A DNA stretch of 64,000 nt from positions 2,046,001 through 2,110,000 of the forward strand of contig JAHRHY010000006.1 of NCBI GenBank assembly GCA_019671135.1. Reading direction: 5' to 3'. Within the stretch, counting starts at the first letter, position 1, and each line of letters starts with the position of its first letter. The translations under genes were made by a program, and so were the position numbers. This document shows, one piece after another, positions 1-10,785 of the stretch. This DNA comes from Linnemannia hyalina. Lineage: Eukaryota > Mortierellomycota > Mortierellomycetes > Mortierellales > Mortierellaceae. The notes beneath the pieces are model-generated. The model did no database searches and was not told where the DNA came from. It was given only the letters and a program-made list of their open reading frames with translations.

Positions 1-888
1 TCTTTGGATACCATTCTCCCCTCCACCAACCTTCCTCCGTGCATCTGGAGTTACAGCCTCAGCCTTGATTTTCTCAGAATAAAGGTTTGTTATTGAATTC
101 TCTTCCCCCTCTTCCTCCTGCTGGAGCCACCACCACCTATACCATCACATCTCCTCCTCCACCCTATCTCTTTTTCCTTCTCACTCAACCACCACCGTCC
201 ACGTCTACTTCACTAAAACAGTGTCTCACCACAACCGCAGCTCATCTGCTTTGCGACCTCATTGCATAAGCGCGCGAACCCAAGCAACAGAGCCCTTTCT
301 GGATGATCAGCGCACTACGCACGATATTCTCACTTGCGCTTAACCACATTTTGCCCGCGACACTCGTACGAAAACCATACCTCTTTCCAACTACTACCAC
401 CCCAACACCTACATCTACTGCCATCAGATCTACTACAATCCACTCCATTCACTACTGCACCATCTCCGGCCAAGAATCACCAACCCGGACATCTCAGGAT
501 AGATGGACAAAAATGTGTGAGGTGCAGCATCACAAGCACAAAAAAAAAGCATAGACCCTTTATTCCTCCTTCGCCCAAAGCAAAATATCCAGACCCCGAC
601 ATTACACAAATCTTTTAGCGCTTTTCCTTCCCGCCCTTGCTTTTGTATTTTTTATTCGACCTTTAGGCGACCCTATTTAACTTGTCTTTCTACTTTCTAC
701 CTCTCCTATTTTTTTCTGTCTCTTATTGTCTCTTCACCTCTCTCGATTTCATGCTTACGTTTGTTGTTTCTTTTCACTCCCTCCCCTATTTTTTTCCCTC
801 TCTCGCCAGCTCAGGGTACCCCGTCTATAATCGACAACGTACATTCTAGGGAGTCCGGCATAACAACACAACAAAAACAACGATCATT

Positions 889-916
889 CCCCCCCCCCCC
901 CCCCCCCCCCCCCCCC
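889..916. repeat. 28-nt poly-C tract
   Basis: Uninterrupted C run (poly-G on the other strand) in the presumed promoter or leader of the coiled-coil gene. The length is likely to vary between isolates and to be error-prone in sequencing. Confidence 0.95.
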
Positions 917-1044
917 ATCGCTGCTCTTCACAACAAAGACCAAACACAAGAACAAAGAAAAGAGACACACTCCGTCTATCAAGAACTCACTCCTAACTTC
1001 ACCATCTATCAACACGCTTAAGCCAAACAGCAGCATACATTTCT

Positions 1045-1062
1045 CACACACACACACACACA
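1045..1062. repeat. (CA)n microsatellite
   Basis: Nine CA units followed by CT repeats in the leader upstream of the ATG at 1193. Confidence 0.9.
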
Positions 1063-1192
1063 CTCTCTCTCTCCATCTCTTCAACGCCACACACAAGCAG
1101 AGATAACCGACAGACAACAATCAATCACAACACACAAACAACAACAAAAAAAACCCCCCCAACCCTCAGAAGCAAGAGACAAAAAAACAAAG

Positions 1193-3016
1193 ATGCTGCA
1201 GTCCAGGACGATTTCGGCACCAATTCCTGTACCGGGTACACAACAAGAACCCACAACACCCTCTCTCGGCTCAACAACAAGCTCGACCTTCATCCATCTC
1301 AACAGCAAAAACAGTAGCGACTTGCTTAAAAACAACAGTAGCAGCGGCGCTCGGATCGCCACCACCATCGGCACATCCACCCCCGTAGGCCTCGGCGTCG
1401 ACATTGGCAGCAACAACAGCCATCTGAGTAGTAACAGCAGCAACGCGAGTAAAGATGGCGGCAAGGACGGCGGAAAGGATAGCAAAAACAACAACAACAA
1501 CTACAGCTACAGCAACCCAAGAAGCCTGCGTCGGTTCTCGAGTATCGGCAACACCAAGAAGCTCCACCTCGAGAACTCGACCCTTCGTTCGAAAATCACG
1601 GAACTCGAACGGTACGTCCAAGGCCTCAAGGAGGAACTCATCCTGGCCCATCGACAGATCCAAGCCAAGAACTTGGAGGCCAAGACCTCACAGGAGCGAA
1701 AGGCGGTCGAGATCCATGAGTTGGGGCAGCATATCCAGCGGTGTGAGTCTGATTTGTTGGCAAAGACGGCCGAGTGTGAGGCGTTGCAGAATAAGCTGCA
1801 GTACCAGACCAAGGAGCAGGTTTCAAAGTTGAAGCATATTAATATGTTGGAGACAGAGATTATGGATTATCGACGGATGTCGGTCATGAGTGGGCATGGG
1901 CCTGCTTCTGCGACGGGGACGGGACCGGGGACGACTGGGCTAGGGGGGATGATGGCGGCGAGAGGGGGCAGTGTGTTGATCAGGAATAGCAGGAACTCGT
2001 CGGATTCGACGGAGAGTGTTCGGTCGTCGACGGTTCTTCAGGATAGTGCGGCGATGGTTGAGGAGGCGACAGCAGTTCTGCAGGCTCAGATCAAGCAGCT
2101 CAAAGACGAGCACTGGAAAAAGGATGAGCAGATCAAGGAGATGTCGGAAAAGATCCAGTCCTTAGCTGATAGTGTCGCCCAGCTCGAGAAGGCCACCTCT
2201 GCTGCTGCTGATGTTGTGAAGGAGGAGGATGCGAAGACGATTATGACACCGACAACATCGACGACAGATAAGAACAACATCGTCTCCGTCTCCACCTCAA
2301 ACGCTAGCTTCAACACCGCCATCTCCGGAGGAGTCGGAGCCACCAGCAGCAGTGCCTCTCACTCTTCCTCGTCTATCTCGATTGTCAACAGTGTCGGGTA
2401 TAATCTGGCGGTCGAGCACCCCAAACTCCTTTCGCGTTACCAAGCTCTCCGTGCCCTGCATGCCCAAGCCTCAGAGTACCTTGATCAACTCGAGACTGAG
2501 AACCAGGACTTGAAGGTTCAACTCCTTGATGTCTCTGAGAGTGTTGTCGACGCTGCTGAGGAGACTTTGGATGTCGCCACACCGAATGTCGGGAGCCTCA
2601 GGCCTATCGTCACCTTCTTCGCATCTCTGCCAACTACCAAGGAGGAAGAGGAAGTTGAAGAAGTCGAGGAGGCCTCCACACCAACCGTCCCCGAAACTGC
2701 TCCTGCGGTCGTCACAGCTATCGCGCTCTCCATCTCCCGCAACTCGCTCCATCACCCAGCCGCCTCAAACCTGGCCCCCCTCGACACCATCGCCGCCAAC
2801 GCCAATGCTGAGACAACCAATGAGCACGCTGCCACCTCTGCAACCTCCAGCAATGACGATGAAGGATCGCCCCCAACCTCGGCAGCAACATCTTCCGGTT
2901 CCCCCTCAACAGTCGTTGCAGCCCCAGCCTTGACCCGCAAGTCCTCCCTCCGCTACCCACGTGATGGGCAGGTGTCGCCTACCCTCCACGCCGTCTCTAC
3001 CCTCAACACGCCTTGA
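1193..3016 (+). CDS. Ser/Asn-rich coiled-coil protein, function unknown
   Basis: Single-exon gene of 607 residues. I do not recognise the family. Residues 1-115 are Ser/Thr/Asn/Gly-rich and probably disordered. Heptad-like, charged coiled-coil segments lie at about 121-223, 289-337 and 405-447, separated by Gly/Ser linkers. A Glu-rich patch follows near 485, and the C-terminal 100 residues are Ala/Ser/Thr/Pro-rich. There is no signal peptide and no obvious transmembrane segment. The layout suggests a scaffold or cytoskeletal adaptor, which is inference only. The start is the first in-frame ATG after an A-rich leader, and codon third positions are C/G-rich as in the other housekeeping genes here. 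A repetitive pyrimidine tract (TTTTCC units, about 3060-3104) lies in the likely 3' UTR. Confidence 0.8.
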   Translation: MLQSRTISAPIPVPGTQQEPTTPSLGSTTSSTFIHLNSKNSSDLLKNNSSSGARIATTIGTSTPVGLGVDIGSNNSHLSSNSSNASKDGGKDGGKDSKNNNNNYSYSNPRSLRRFSSIGNTKKLHLENSTLRSKITELERYVQGLKEELILAHRQIQAKNLEAKTSQERKAVEIHELGQHIQRCESDLLAKTAECEALQNKLQYQTKEQVSKLKHINMLETEIMDYRRMSVMSGHGPASATGTGPGTTGLGGMMAARGGSVLIRNSRNSSDSTESVRSSTVLQDSAAMVEEATAVLQAQIKQLKDEHWKKDEQIKEMSEKIQSLADSVAQLEKATSAAADVVKEEDAKTIMTPTTSTTDKNNIVSVSTSNASFNTAISGGVGATSSSASHSSSSISIVNSVGYNLAVEHPKLLSRYQALRALHAQASEYLDQLETENQDLKVQLLDVSESVVDAAEETLDVATPNVGSLRPIVTFFASLPTTKEEEEVEEVEEASTPTVPETAPAVVTAIALSISRNSLHHPAASNLAPLDTIAANANAETTNEHAATSATSSNDDEGSPPTSAATSSGSPSTVVAAPALTRKSSLRYPRDGQVSPTLHAVSTLNTP

Positions 3017-4200
3017 GTTGTTTATTTATTCAAGTGACATTACTTCCACTTGCTCCCTTCCTTTTCCTTTTCTTTTCCTTTTCCTTTTCCTTTTCCTTTT
3101 CCTTAATTCCTTTCTTATTTTATCTTTCCTTGCTCCAACAAAATTTCAAACGACTAATCTTCCACAAACCCTTCCCCCTCCTCCATCCAACACAGCAAAA
3201 ACCAACCTTACAAACACAAATGGGCTACCCCAGATTATATATATATATACATTATTGTTTTCATGCTGAGCTTCGCGAATAAAGTCTTCCAGAAAAAATA
3301 TTAACTCATGTGTGATAGGAATGAAAGAAAAAGACGTCTACTCTAAGGTCGGCAACTAGTGGCGGTCCAGAGACTTGGAGAGATAGCCCAAGGGCAAATA
3401 ATCTTTCCTTAGTGACAGTATTATCAACACGGTACATTGTGTGTGTGAAGGGAAGGGGCACCTACGATTCAGACAACGGTACGATTCAGACAATGGTACG
3501 ATGGGACATATTTTAAGGTTTATACTTTCTGCCGGTACCTGCGCGTCGGAAGCCAGAGAGAGAGAGAGGAAAGTGAGCGGAGAAGGAGGGGAGAGAAAGG
3601 AGAGAGAGAGAGTTGATGACGACAGTTGGGCTGTAGTGTTTTAGCCGTTCTTTTAATTCCTTAATGCGCGATATGAGCTCTTGACAGAACAAAGGACTCG
3701 GGGGTTGTCAAATTGTTACCCAGCGAAGATCCAACAAACAACAAAACAAATGCCCCCCACTCCCCCCCCCCACAGATTCTCTTTCCTCAAGGAAAATCAA
3801 AAATCCATCTTGGCGCTGCATGCCGGTGCCCCACCAAAGAAAACACGGTGTCGTAGGAAGTGGAGGCGCATACCAGATACGAGTTGACGTGTACGGGTCC
3901 CAATGTACAGTACAGTCACGTCCCAAAATGTATCGAACTATTGTTTTAGAACAGAGGAAAAGAATTCATTCGAGAGATGGTAGCCGTGCGGGTACTAAGG
4001 GATTATAGTACCAGCACCTTGGGCCCGCTTTTGAAGTAGCTCTTTTGAATTGATCATATGATCCAATTCAAACGTTTTCTATTTCTTAGTACGGTACATT
4101 TTGGGAGGGCACTGTGCATAGATGGCAAGTCATCTAGGCAAGCTGCCACTACGACATTCTCGGTTCCTTCATCTTCCTTACGTTATTTACCATGAGCAAA
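3017..4200. other. Intergenic, no gene recognised
   Basis: Contains TTTTCC-type pyrimidine repeats (about 3060-3104), an (AT)n run near 3236-3250, a short direct repeat (ACGATTCAGACAA, about 3468 and 3482) and a GA-rich patch near 3555-3615. No coding signal on either strand. Confidence 0.5.
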
Positions 4201-4214
4201 TAGGGCCTGATACT

Positions 4215-4842
4215 GATTCGATTCCAATTCGTTTTTCCTCGCAAGTTTGGTGGCGTCTTCAGCATCAGCGAGCACATCCGCGTCATCCTGGCTATCCCTC
4301 ACCATCATCGATGGAGGTAAGCAACTTATCAAATGGGTTGGTTCAAAGACTCATTCTGACTCGTTCATGTGCTCTACCTGCATTGACGTAAACAATTCTT
4401 TGTCCACCGCTTTACTAGCTGGCCAAAAGCATCCACGCGATCCTGGGGAAGAACTGGTCGAGGCATTACCTAAAACACCCCGCAACAGATGTGAGCACAA
4501 TTTCATATGACAAGGCTCTAGAATGACCCAGGAGGCTATGATGGCTGATCCTTCTCACACCTATTTTTATTATTCTTTCGAATAGCTCTATCCTCCACCA
4601 TTGTGCCCTCGGAGGATATTGATAGTCTGCCCATGGTTCAGTCCGGTCGCGGTCTTTCCGATCCTTTTCAGGATAACGACACAGATCAAGCAGATGATGA
4701 GGAGCAATTGGATGTGGCGAAGAAGACGAGAACGGCGGGCAAGACCTTCTCAACAAGTCAAGTGGTGGGATCAATAAGTCCAACAACATCAAGCTCAAAG
4801 AGCCCTGGCATATACTTGCAACCTCAGCAATCTCACTTGTAA
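4215..4842 (+). other. Possible spliced coding remnant, low confidence
   Basis: Good splice signals appear in a row: a donor GGAG/GTAAGC near 4316, an acceptor ending CTAG near 4421, a donor GAT/GTGAGC near 4491 and an acceptor AATAG at 4581-4585. The last part (4586-4842) reads as a Ser/Thr/Asp/Glu-rich, protein-like stretch ending in a stop after 4840. I could not find a convincing start, and more than one frame stays open through the middle exon, so the reading is ambiguous. It could be the 3' part of a small gene or a decayed one. Confidence 0.25.
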
Positions 4843-5125
4843 GCATTGATCACTGTCTATTTTGTTCTTGTTTTGTTCTGACCGATTTTAAGGCACTCAA
4901 CCGGATTTTGATTACACCGGCTTTTTTTAGTTTTATGGTCAAAGCGTTGTCATCGTCGTCATCGCTGTAGCTGTTACTGTCCTGCTTGTTGTTTCGTTTC
5001 TCTGAATTCATGACTTAAAATCGTGGTTACAAAAAAAAAAGATCAGAAATGGAACCAAATGTAATGTTAGTATATACTTGGTGTGTTTGAAACAACACTC
5101 CACTTTCCGCCCTCCCGCCGCGAAA

Positions 5126-5268
5126 GCTAAACAAAAGACCAGCTAAAAAAAGAACCAGTGATGGCACGTCCTAGCATTCTAACGCAGATTATCGCCCTGT
5201 CCTAACTCCACTCTCTCCCCCCCCCCCGCTGCATGGCTAAACAGGGGACCAGCTAAGAGAGAACCAGT
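5126..5268. repeat. Direct repeat of about 34 bp spaced 110 bp
   Basis: Copies at 5126-5159 and 5236-5268 share GCTAAAC, GACCAGCTAA and GAACCAGT with a few substitutions, and both follow C-rich stretches. They lie about 400 bp beyond the C-terminal coding end of the Fanzor-like relic. They could belong to the end of that element or be an unrelated local duplication. The other stretches of 4850-5630 show nothing recognisable. Confidence 0.7.
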
Positions 5269-5639
5269 TTTTTTAAGACCAAACACAAACCAGGTCTTCA
5301 TGCTCAATGCTAGATCAAAAAATCATAATCATTGCATAAAAATATTACATGCGTCTGTGAGAGAGTGTCAGTTTTGATTGACAACCGGCGTGGTGAAGAC
5401 AGAAGACAGAGATGTGGTGATAAAATGTGGTGGATGATGAAAAAGGCGTGGGGGTGATAAAGCGAGAGATGAAGGCAAAGACGATGGAAGTAGTAATGAG
5501 AAGGCGTGAGAGAAAATACTGGCTTAAGGAAACAGGACAATGCGCGAGGATTACGTCATCGAAGTGAGTGAATCGCCCCGCCCCAACTCGAGGTCTAAAT
5601 GCTAAAATAGGAAATCCAATGCAAAATGCTACTCTCTTG

Positions 5640-6950
5640 TTCGATTGACTTGACTGCGCTCTCTCGCTTCCTGCCTCTCGCTTGACCCCCTTCTGCCCTC
5701 CATACCCTCCAGGGCGTGGCCTGGAACTGCGCTTGTCCTGCATCCAGGGATAGTTTCCGTCACTGTCCTGGGGTTGGAGGTAGAGCGGCCGCTGTTGCTC
5801 GAGCAAGTGTCCTCGAATGGCATTACACATGTTGTGGCCGGCCATGATGTCGCGGTGGATGTACTTTTGACACTTTGAACAATACAGACGGCGGAGGTCA
5901 TCTTGGCCAACGACCTCTCTACAAGTCGGGCATTTCTTTGAAGTGTAATACTCATTGACGCCAACGAGATGTAGCCAAGAGATCGGGCCTGAAAAAAAGC
6001 ATGCAAAGATGATAATCTGGTCTTCGAGGAAAACTTCCCAAGACCCACGCCAATAACGACCTTGTTGTCCTCGTCTCTCTTGGCCCCTGTCGATCCTCCA
6101 ACAAGCTGTAAAAGACGATCGGCGATCAATCTATACCCCTCTGCTCGAGCCTTCCTAGCGTTCCACTTGTGCTTCTTCAGGACAACACTGCCATAGAAGA
6201 ATCGAGATGACCCTTCACTTCCCGCTCTCTCTCTGTATAGTTGCTGATACTCGCCTCTGGGCCACGACAAGAAGGTAGGCTGGTCTCAATTTGGCTGACG
6301 GAAGCTCCCCCTCAACTATTGCCCTTTCTTACGCTCCAGCCATCATCTGTGCTTGAAGGTAGGTTGGTAGACAGCCTTCTGCTTGACAACCAAATTGAAA
6401 AACTCGGCAACGGTCCCTCGGCCTGCTCATTCTCCTCTGCCTCATTACTCGACAGCGACGACTCCAAGGTAGTGGGGCCAGACTCTTGTCCTTGTTCGAC
6501 GTTCGGCTGTTCGCGTGTGGGTAGAATCGCACTTACTCCAACGACAAATGCTTGGCCCAAGTCAATGCCGAGGATCTTGATACCCTTGGGTTGGCAAATT
6601 CAGAGCTGGGTGACATCCTGCTTGGTCGAAACGATATTCCTGATCTCCGTCAAAAAATAATCTGTGCCGCCAACGGCGGATGTTAGTCGAGAAGGCAGCT
6701 TATCCGTGGGTGGTCGTCTGTACACGTACTTGATTTTTTTTTTTCGTCGTTGACCTTTCTAGTTGTTTATCGTTCTCGCAGCGATGAGCTCTGAGGTTTC
6801 ATTTTTCTTCAATGTCTGGCAGGCCGTTTGTTTTGGCTATTATCTCCAGGAAAATATCGCCACTGTTACTGGCCGTTACATGTTTTGGTGGTTCGCGAAG
6901 AAGGTTAGTCAATAGACAGGTGAGAATATTTTTTTTTCTAGCTTTCAAGC
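5640..6950 (-). pseudogene. Fanzor (eukaryotic TnpB/OrfB-like) nuclease relic
   Basis: The minus strand preserves, in order, recognisable blocks of a fungal Fanzor protein, the eukaryotic relatives of transposon-encoded TnpB RNA-guided nucleases. A RuvC-I block with the catalytic Asp reads ILGIDLGQAFVVGVSA (about 6585-6535). A conserved block reads VVKQKAVYQPTFKHR (about 6395-6345). A RuvC-II-like region contains VVIGVGLGKFSS (about 6065-6025). The C-terminal zinc ribbon has CPTC and CSKC pairs (about 5930-5880), followed by the RuvC-III HRDIMAGHN block (about 5860-5840). The gene is broken: in-frame TGA at 6602-6600 just before RuvC-I, TGA at 6345-6343, a one-base frame change near 5965 before the zinc ribbon, another near 6820, and a TAG at 6761-6759 that could instead be an intron acceptor. 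No terminal inverted repeats were found. It is almost certainly inactive; the family call rests on motif order and spacing. Confidence 0.82.
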
Positions 6951-7338
6951 GCGTGTAGGTGGCGCGTTGTTACATTACGCGTTTAATTTTTTATACTATC
7001 TATTCCCTGCACCGTGACCTGTTTGTGTTCTGCTCTGTGAACCTTTTTTTTTCGATTCATGTGATGTGTGGGCTGGTTCCTCCTTTCTAACTCTATCATC
7101 CCTCTAATCTCCTGATACTGTGCTTCTTTTCTTTTCTTGAGCTGTGCCATCATAGTTCCCCACTCTCAATTCTTCTTCCTGAGATGTGAGCAAGGCGTAC
7201 CAAGTGTGTTCCAACGATATTTTCTTCCTCACATACGTTTAACACCTATAGTGCACGGCGCGCCTGCGAAGGAAATTTGAAATATTAAGCGTTTATTTTT
7301 GAAGTCTTCCTCTGCCTGCCAGAGTCGTCCGCGCTCCA
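6951..7338. other. Intergenic, nothing recognised
   Basis: T-rich sequence between the Fanzor relic and the 3' end of the FAM192A-like gene. Neither strand shows coding signal, and no element end was found. Confidence 0.4.
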
Positions 7339-8583
7339 TCAGTCATCATCCTCGTCACTACTAGAATCGTACGCGACAAGTCCCACAAGCCCTTTGGGTT
7401 TTGTATCCTTCCCTGACCCCGCTCCTACTCCTAATGCTGATACTGATCCTGTAGACGTAGTATCCGCCTTGGCCTTTTTCGTTTCCGACTCCCGACTCTC
7501 CTCTTCCTCGTTCTCGTCTTTATCTGTTGACTCGTCCAGTTTCCGCTTACCAACCGCTTTGATATCCTTTGATTCCGACCCTATAGTGGTTGTTGTTGTC
7601 GATTCTGCTTTTGAATCGGGCTTGGCGACAAGTCCAGCAAACAATGACTTTTTCCTCTTGGTGGGTCCTGATGACAATGGTGCAAAGTAGGTCGGTTTTG
7701 GTGCTGATGACGAGCCTCCATCTGTGTCTAGTAGCGGTGCCGGTGCCGTCGACGCTTTCGATTTCACATTCCTATGAAGTGTCACAAGTGAGCGATAAGA
7801 AATGTTAAGTATGACACTCCTTTCTTCTTTGAATCTGGGTGTCGGTGTTGGCGGCGGTGGTGGTGGTTAAGCAGATGATCCTTTGTTGCGATTCCTTACA
7901 TGCGAAAGTTCTTGAGCTCCTCTGCTTCCTGCTCAGCCTGCTCCCGCTTCTTCTTTGCGTCTTCGTCCTCCAACGAGCTCAAAAAGTCGAATTCGTCGTT
8001 ATCGATCTTGTGGATGAGGTTGCCTAAGTAAATAATACGACACGAGATGCAAGTGACGTTAGTGCCAGGCAAAAAAAAACACAAAGTAAACTGGGCATTG
8101 GCGGTTACGAAAAGCTTTGGATCTACAAAAACTGCAAATAGCGGTACCGAATTTGGTGGCCTCAGCAAAGGCATCGGTCTTCTTTTGTCTCTGCTCCTGG
8201 AGTCGTTCATAGAGTGTTCGAGGATCGTAGGGAACCTCTTCCTGGATCGGTGGCGGATCTAAAATAAGCGGACCGAAATTTAAAATGTCAAACTGTGGTT
8301 GCGATACGCTGTGATGTATTGCGGTTGGGTGGGACCAAGCTCCCTGAGGGATAACTTACTCTCGTTGTTGGCGTATGCCTTATCCCACTCCTCCTTGCGC
8401 GACTTGCGGGCTTCATCTAGTTCACCTATTCAATGCAAGGACCGACGATGGGACGAAGGTTATTTTTTCATGGTTCGTCTTCGCATTCTTGTCCCGCACA
8501 TTGTTTAGGTCATTGCATCTGAATGTTTGGCATCCTGAGGGGTTGTTCATGAACATGCCTGCGCTGACGAATTTGGACGACAT
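7339..8583 (-). CDS. FAM192A/PIP30 (NIP30) family nuclear protein
   Basis: Five exons: 8583-8559, 8425-8360, 8258-8148, 8023-7900 and 7771-7339. Together they give 252 residues, almost exactly the human FAM192A length. The N-terminal NIP30 domain is clear: FVSAGELDEARK near the start, EEVPYDPRTLYERLQEQ at about residues 38-54, and IDNDEFDFLSSLEDED at about 77-92. The C-terminus ends in GLVGLVAYDSSSDEDDD, matching the acidic, Ser-rich tail through which the human protein binds the PA28-gamma proteasome activator after phosphorylation. The middle is Lys/Ser-rich with probable nuclear localisation signals. The first intron appears to use a GC donor (CAG/GCATGT), because only that junction restores the conserved FVSxxELDE block in frame. 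The role in proteasome regulation is inferred from the family. Confidence 0.88.
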
Positions 8584-8745
8584 GGATCGCTATGGCCTTT
8601 CTGTGCTTCCTGTGGTTTGAGAGTGGCAATGAAGAGAGGGAATCGCCTTCGGTGTTCATACCTTCTGTGAGGTTCAAGGAAAAAAAAAAAGGGATTTCAT
8701 TGGGTGGCTTGTGCTAGATCCACGTGTGCGTGCTATGAAAAATAT

Positions 8746-10290
8746 CTAATGCCCTGCAGAAACCGATGCGCTCTCGAGGTCTCGCCCACTTGCAGATTCC
8801 TGGCCTGTCGTCGGGTTGACATACCATCCAGTCGCCGAAGTCAACAGTCCCTGCCGCTCGTCATGCCCAGCCTCGCTCTCAACCTTCTGCGCATATTGAT
8901 CCGTCCGGTTCCTGTACAGAACATAATGTTGCGTAATAAACACCAGATCAAATGCAATACTCAAAAACCCCAACCCAAACTTGACAGGATCACCCGAGAT
9001 CCCCGACCAGTCGTCAGAGATATAAGCATCCAGGACCAATTGCCCAATACTCAACACACCTCCTGTAAAATCTAACAGGATGTTGTGGATGCTCCATCCG
9101 ACGGTCGATTTGGCGGCCCAGTTAATGTAGACCTGGGGGCAGTACTTGATGAAGCTGATGACTAGCTTGATGTAGCTGAGGAAATAGAGGATGTCGATCC
9201 ATTCGTAGCTGCCGACTCCTGCAAGAGCCCGCCCGACTAGGACCAGGACACTGACGCCTGATGACAGGAGGAATGCCCAAGCAAAGCCAGAGACCCGCTG
9301 ACCTTCATCTCGCTACCAATTTTAGTAACGAAAAAAAAATATGTTCGTGTTAGTTACTGTCCATCAAAAGAGGGAGGGATTACGACGAGACTGATCATTC
9401 TTTCTTTCCTTTGGGCGCAGAGGAAGGAAAAATAAGAGCGGATACAGCCATGACAGACAAAAAACGGAAAGGAAGAAGGGTCGACCCTTTTTTTGGTTTA
9501 GTTGTTATGGTTCTTAGCGTTTCGTTTTGTTGCGCGGTCTCTCGGTGTTTTGAGAATTCAATGGCGTGCTCCGGATCATGTCTGTGCAAATTCTTTAGGT
9601 CCGTTTTGGGCTGCATGCCCACCCACTTGATCCATTCAAATGACCTCCTAATGTCCCACGCCTCCACATCTTTTCCCTTGTTGACTCGCATGCACGCAAA
9701 CAAACAAACAAACAAACATGAAAAAAGGACGATCGACTCTCCGCCAAATGCTAATTACCTTGTACACCCAGGTTTGTACGAGTGTAAACGTCGAAAGGAT
9801 GAGGGCATGGACGGCGAAAAAGACGTCATTGACCCGGACGAGGTTCTCTTGGCCGTCGTTGCGGCGCTTGTATTCCTCTTGGATCTCGGTGCTGAAGAAG
9901 AAGGCCAGGTTGAAAATCTGCGGACAAGCGAGAAAAAGAGAGTTGCGAAGAAGGAGTAAGGGAGAGAGAGAGTGGCAGATCATCAAGATTGATTAGTACC
10001 CATCATTGCGATGACGGCTGGAGCAAGCAAGAATGAGAACCCTTGCAACCTTTGAGGGAAATAAACTAGTATGTGGTCGCTCAAGTTACCGAGTAGAAGA
10101 GGAAGCCGACGACGTTGAGGTGGACAAAGTCCATGGAGAGGCCTTGGACGGTTTTCCGCCGCCAGTTGAGGATGGCTTGTGGATAGAAGGATGCGGACCA
10201 GGCGAGGAAGTATGCCCATCCGATGAGGTATGATAGGAAAGGTCCGAACCCACCCTGAGCTGCAGGTACTTCAACGATGGTTGTCCCCAT
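8746..10290 (-). CDS. Cystinosin, PQ-loop lysosomal/vacuolar cystine transporter
   Basis: Three exons (10290-10090, 9917-9759, 9312-8746) give 308 residues. Cystinosin (yeast Ers1) exports cystine from the vacuole or lysosome together with protons. Both PQ-loop repeats are visible: a first with [10 protein letters not shown] near residue 35 and a second with [10 protein letters not shown] followed by [18 protein letters not shown]. The block [16 protein letters not shown] and the LNDVFF-like [10 protein letters not shown] also match animal cystinosins. About seven hydrophobic helices can be traced. Instead of the animal C-terminal tyrosine sorting motif, the tail carries an acidic dileucine-type ERQGLL, a plausible vacuolar sorting signal (inference). 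The N-terminus is short and lacks the long glycosylated lumenal domain of the animal proteins. The gene shares a divergent promoter with the ER J-protein gene. Confidence 0.93.
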
Positions 10291-10785
10291 GTGTGTGTTC
10301 TGGTAAAAGTGAGAGAAAGGAGTGAGTGTTGTAGTGTTGGTGGTGGTTATGGTTAGGGAGTGGAGAGTGAGGAAGAGATTGTTGGTGGGGAATGTGACAA
10401 GTAAGTGAGAAGACGAAGAAGAAAAGAAAAAAGAGGCTGCCGAGTTTGAAGGCAGGAGAACAAAAGGTCAAAGTAATGGAATGATGCGATATCCGTATAA
10501 AAAGACGTCGACAACGAGAGGCAACTTACCAATCCACCAGAGCGTCAAGCGCGTCTACTCGCCGACAATTTTTTTTGGTGGCAACACCTTCAGTGAGTAA
10601 TCACGTGCGCTGCCTCTAATTCTAATTGCGATTCGAATCGACCAATCAGAGGGGTACACCGCCCTTGGAGCCTCTCATCCAGCTCACACCCCCTCAACTT
10701 ATTGTCGCCCCTTGTCCGTTTCCTACTTTTCTTCCTTTCCTCCATCCCCACTCCAACACCAAACCAACAAACAACCAACATCATC
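10291..10785. promoter_or_regulatory. Bidirectional intergenic region (cystinosin / ER J-protein)
   Basis: 495 bp between two divergent ATGs. It holds GA/CT-rich stretches, a CACGTG-like ATCACGTGCG (about 10600-10609) and a pyrimidine-rich leader immediately before the J-protein ATG. The shared control of the two genes is inference. Confidence 0.5.

Larger units (their letters stand above)
1..1192. other. 5' flank and leader of the coiled-coil gene; no gene recognised
   Basis: No coding region is supported here. The short open frames are C- and T-rich and low in complexity. The stretch is increasingly pyrimidine-rich from about 640, with a TATTTAA-like run near 673, and then becomes CA-rich immediately before the ATG at 1193. 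This is the usual look of a long fungal promoter and 5' leader. It contains a 28-nt C run and a CA dinucleotide run, listed separately. Confidence 0.5.

Noticed and set aside
4900..5003. Plus-strand stretch that translates to a hydrophobic, membrane-anchor-like tail
   Set aside because: It cannot be joined in phase to the preceding candidate exons with acceptable splice sites, and the hydrophobicity comes from a GTC/ATC simple repeat.
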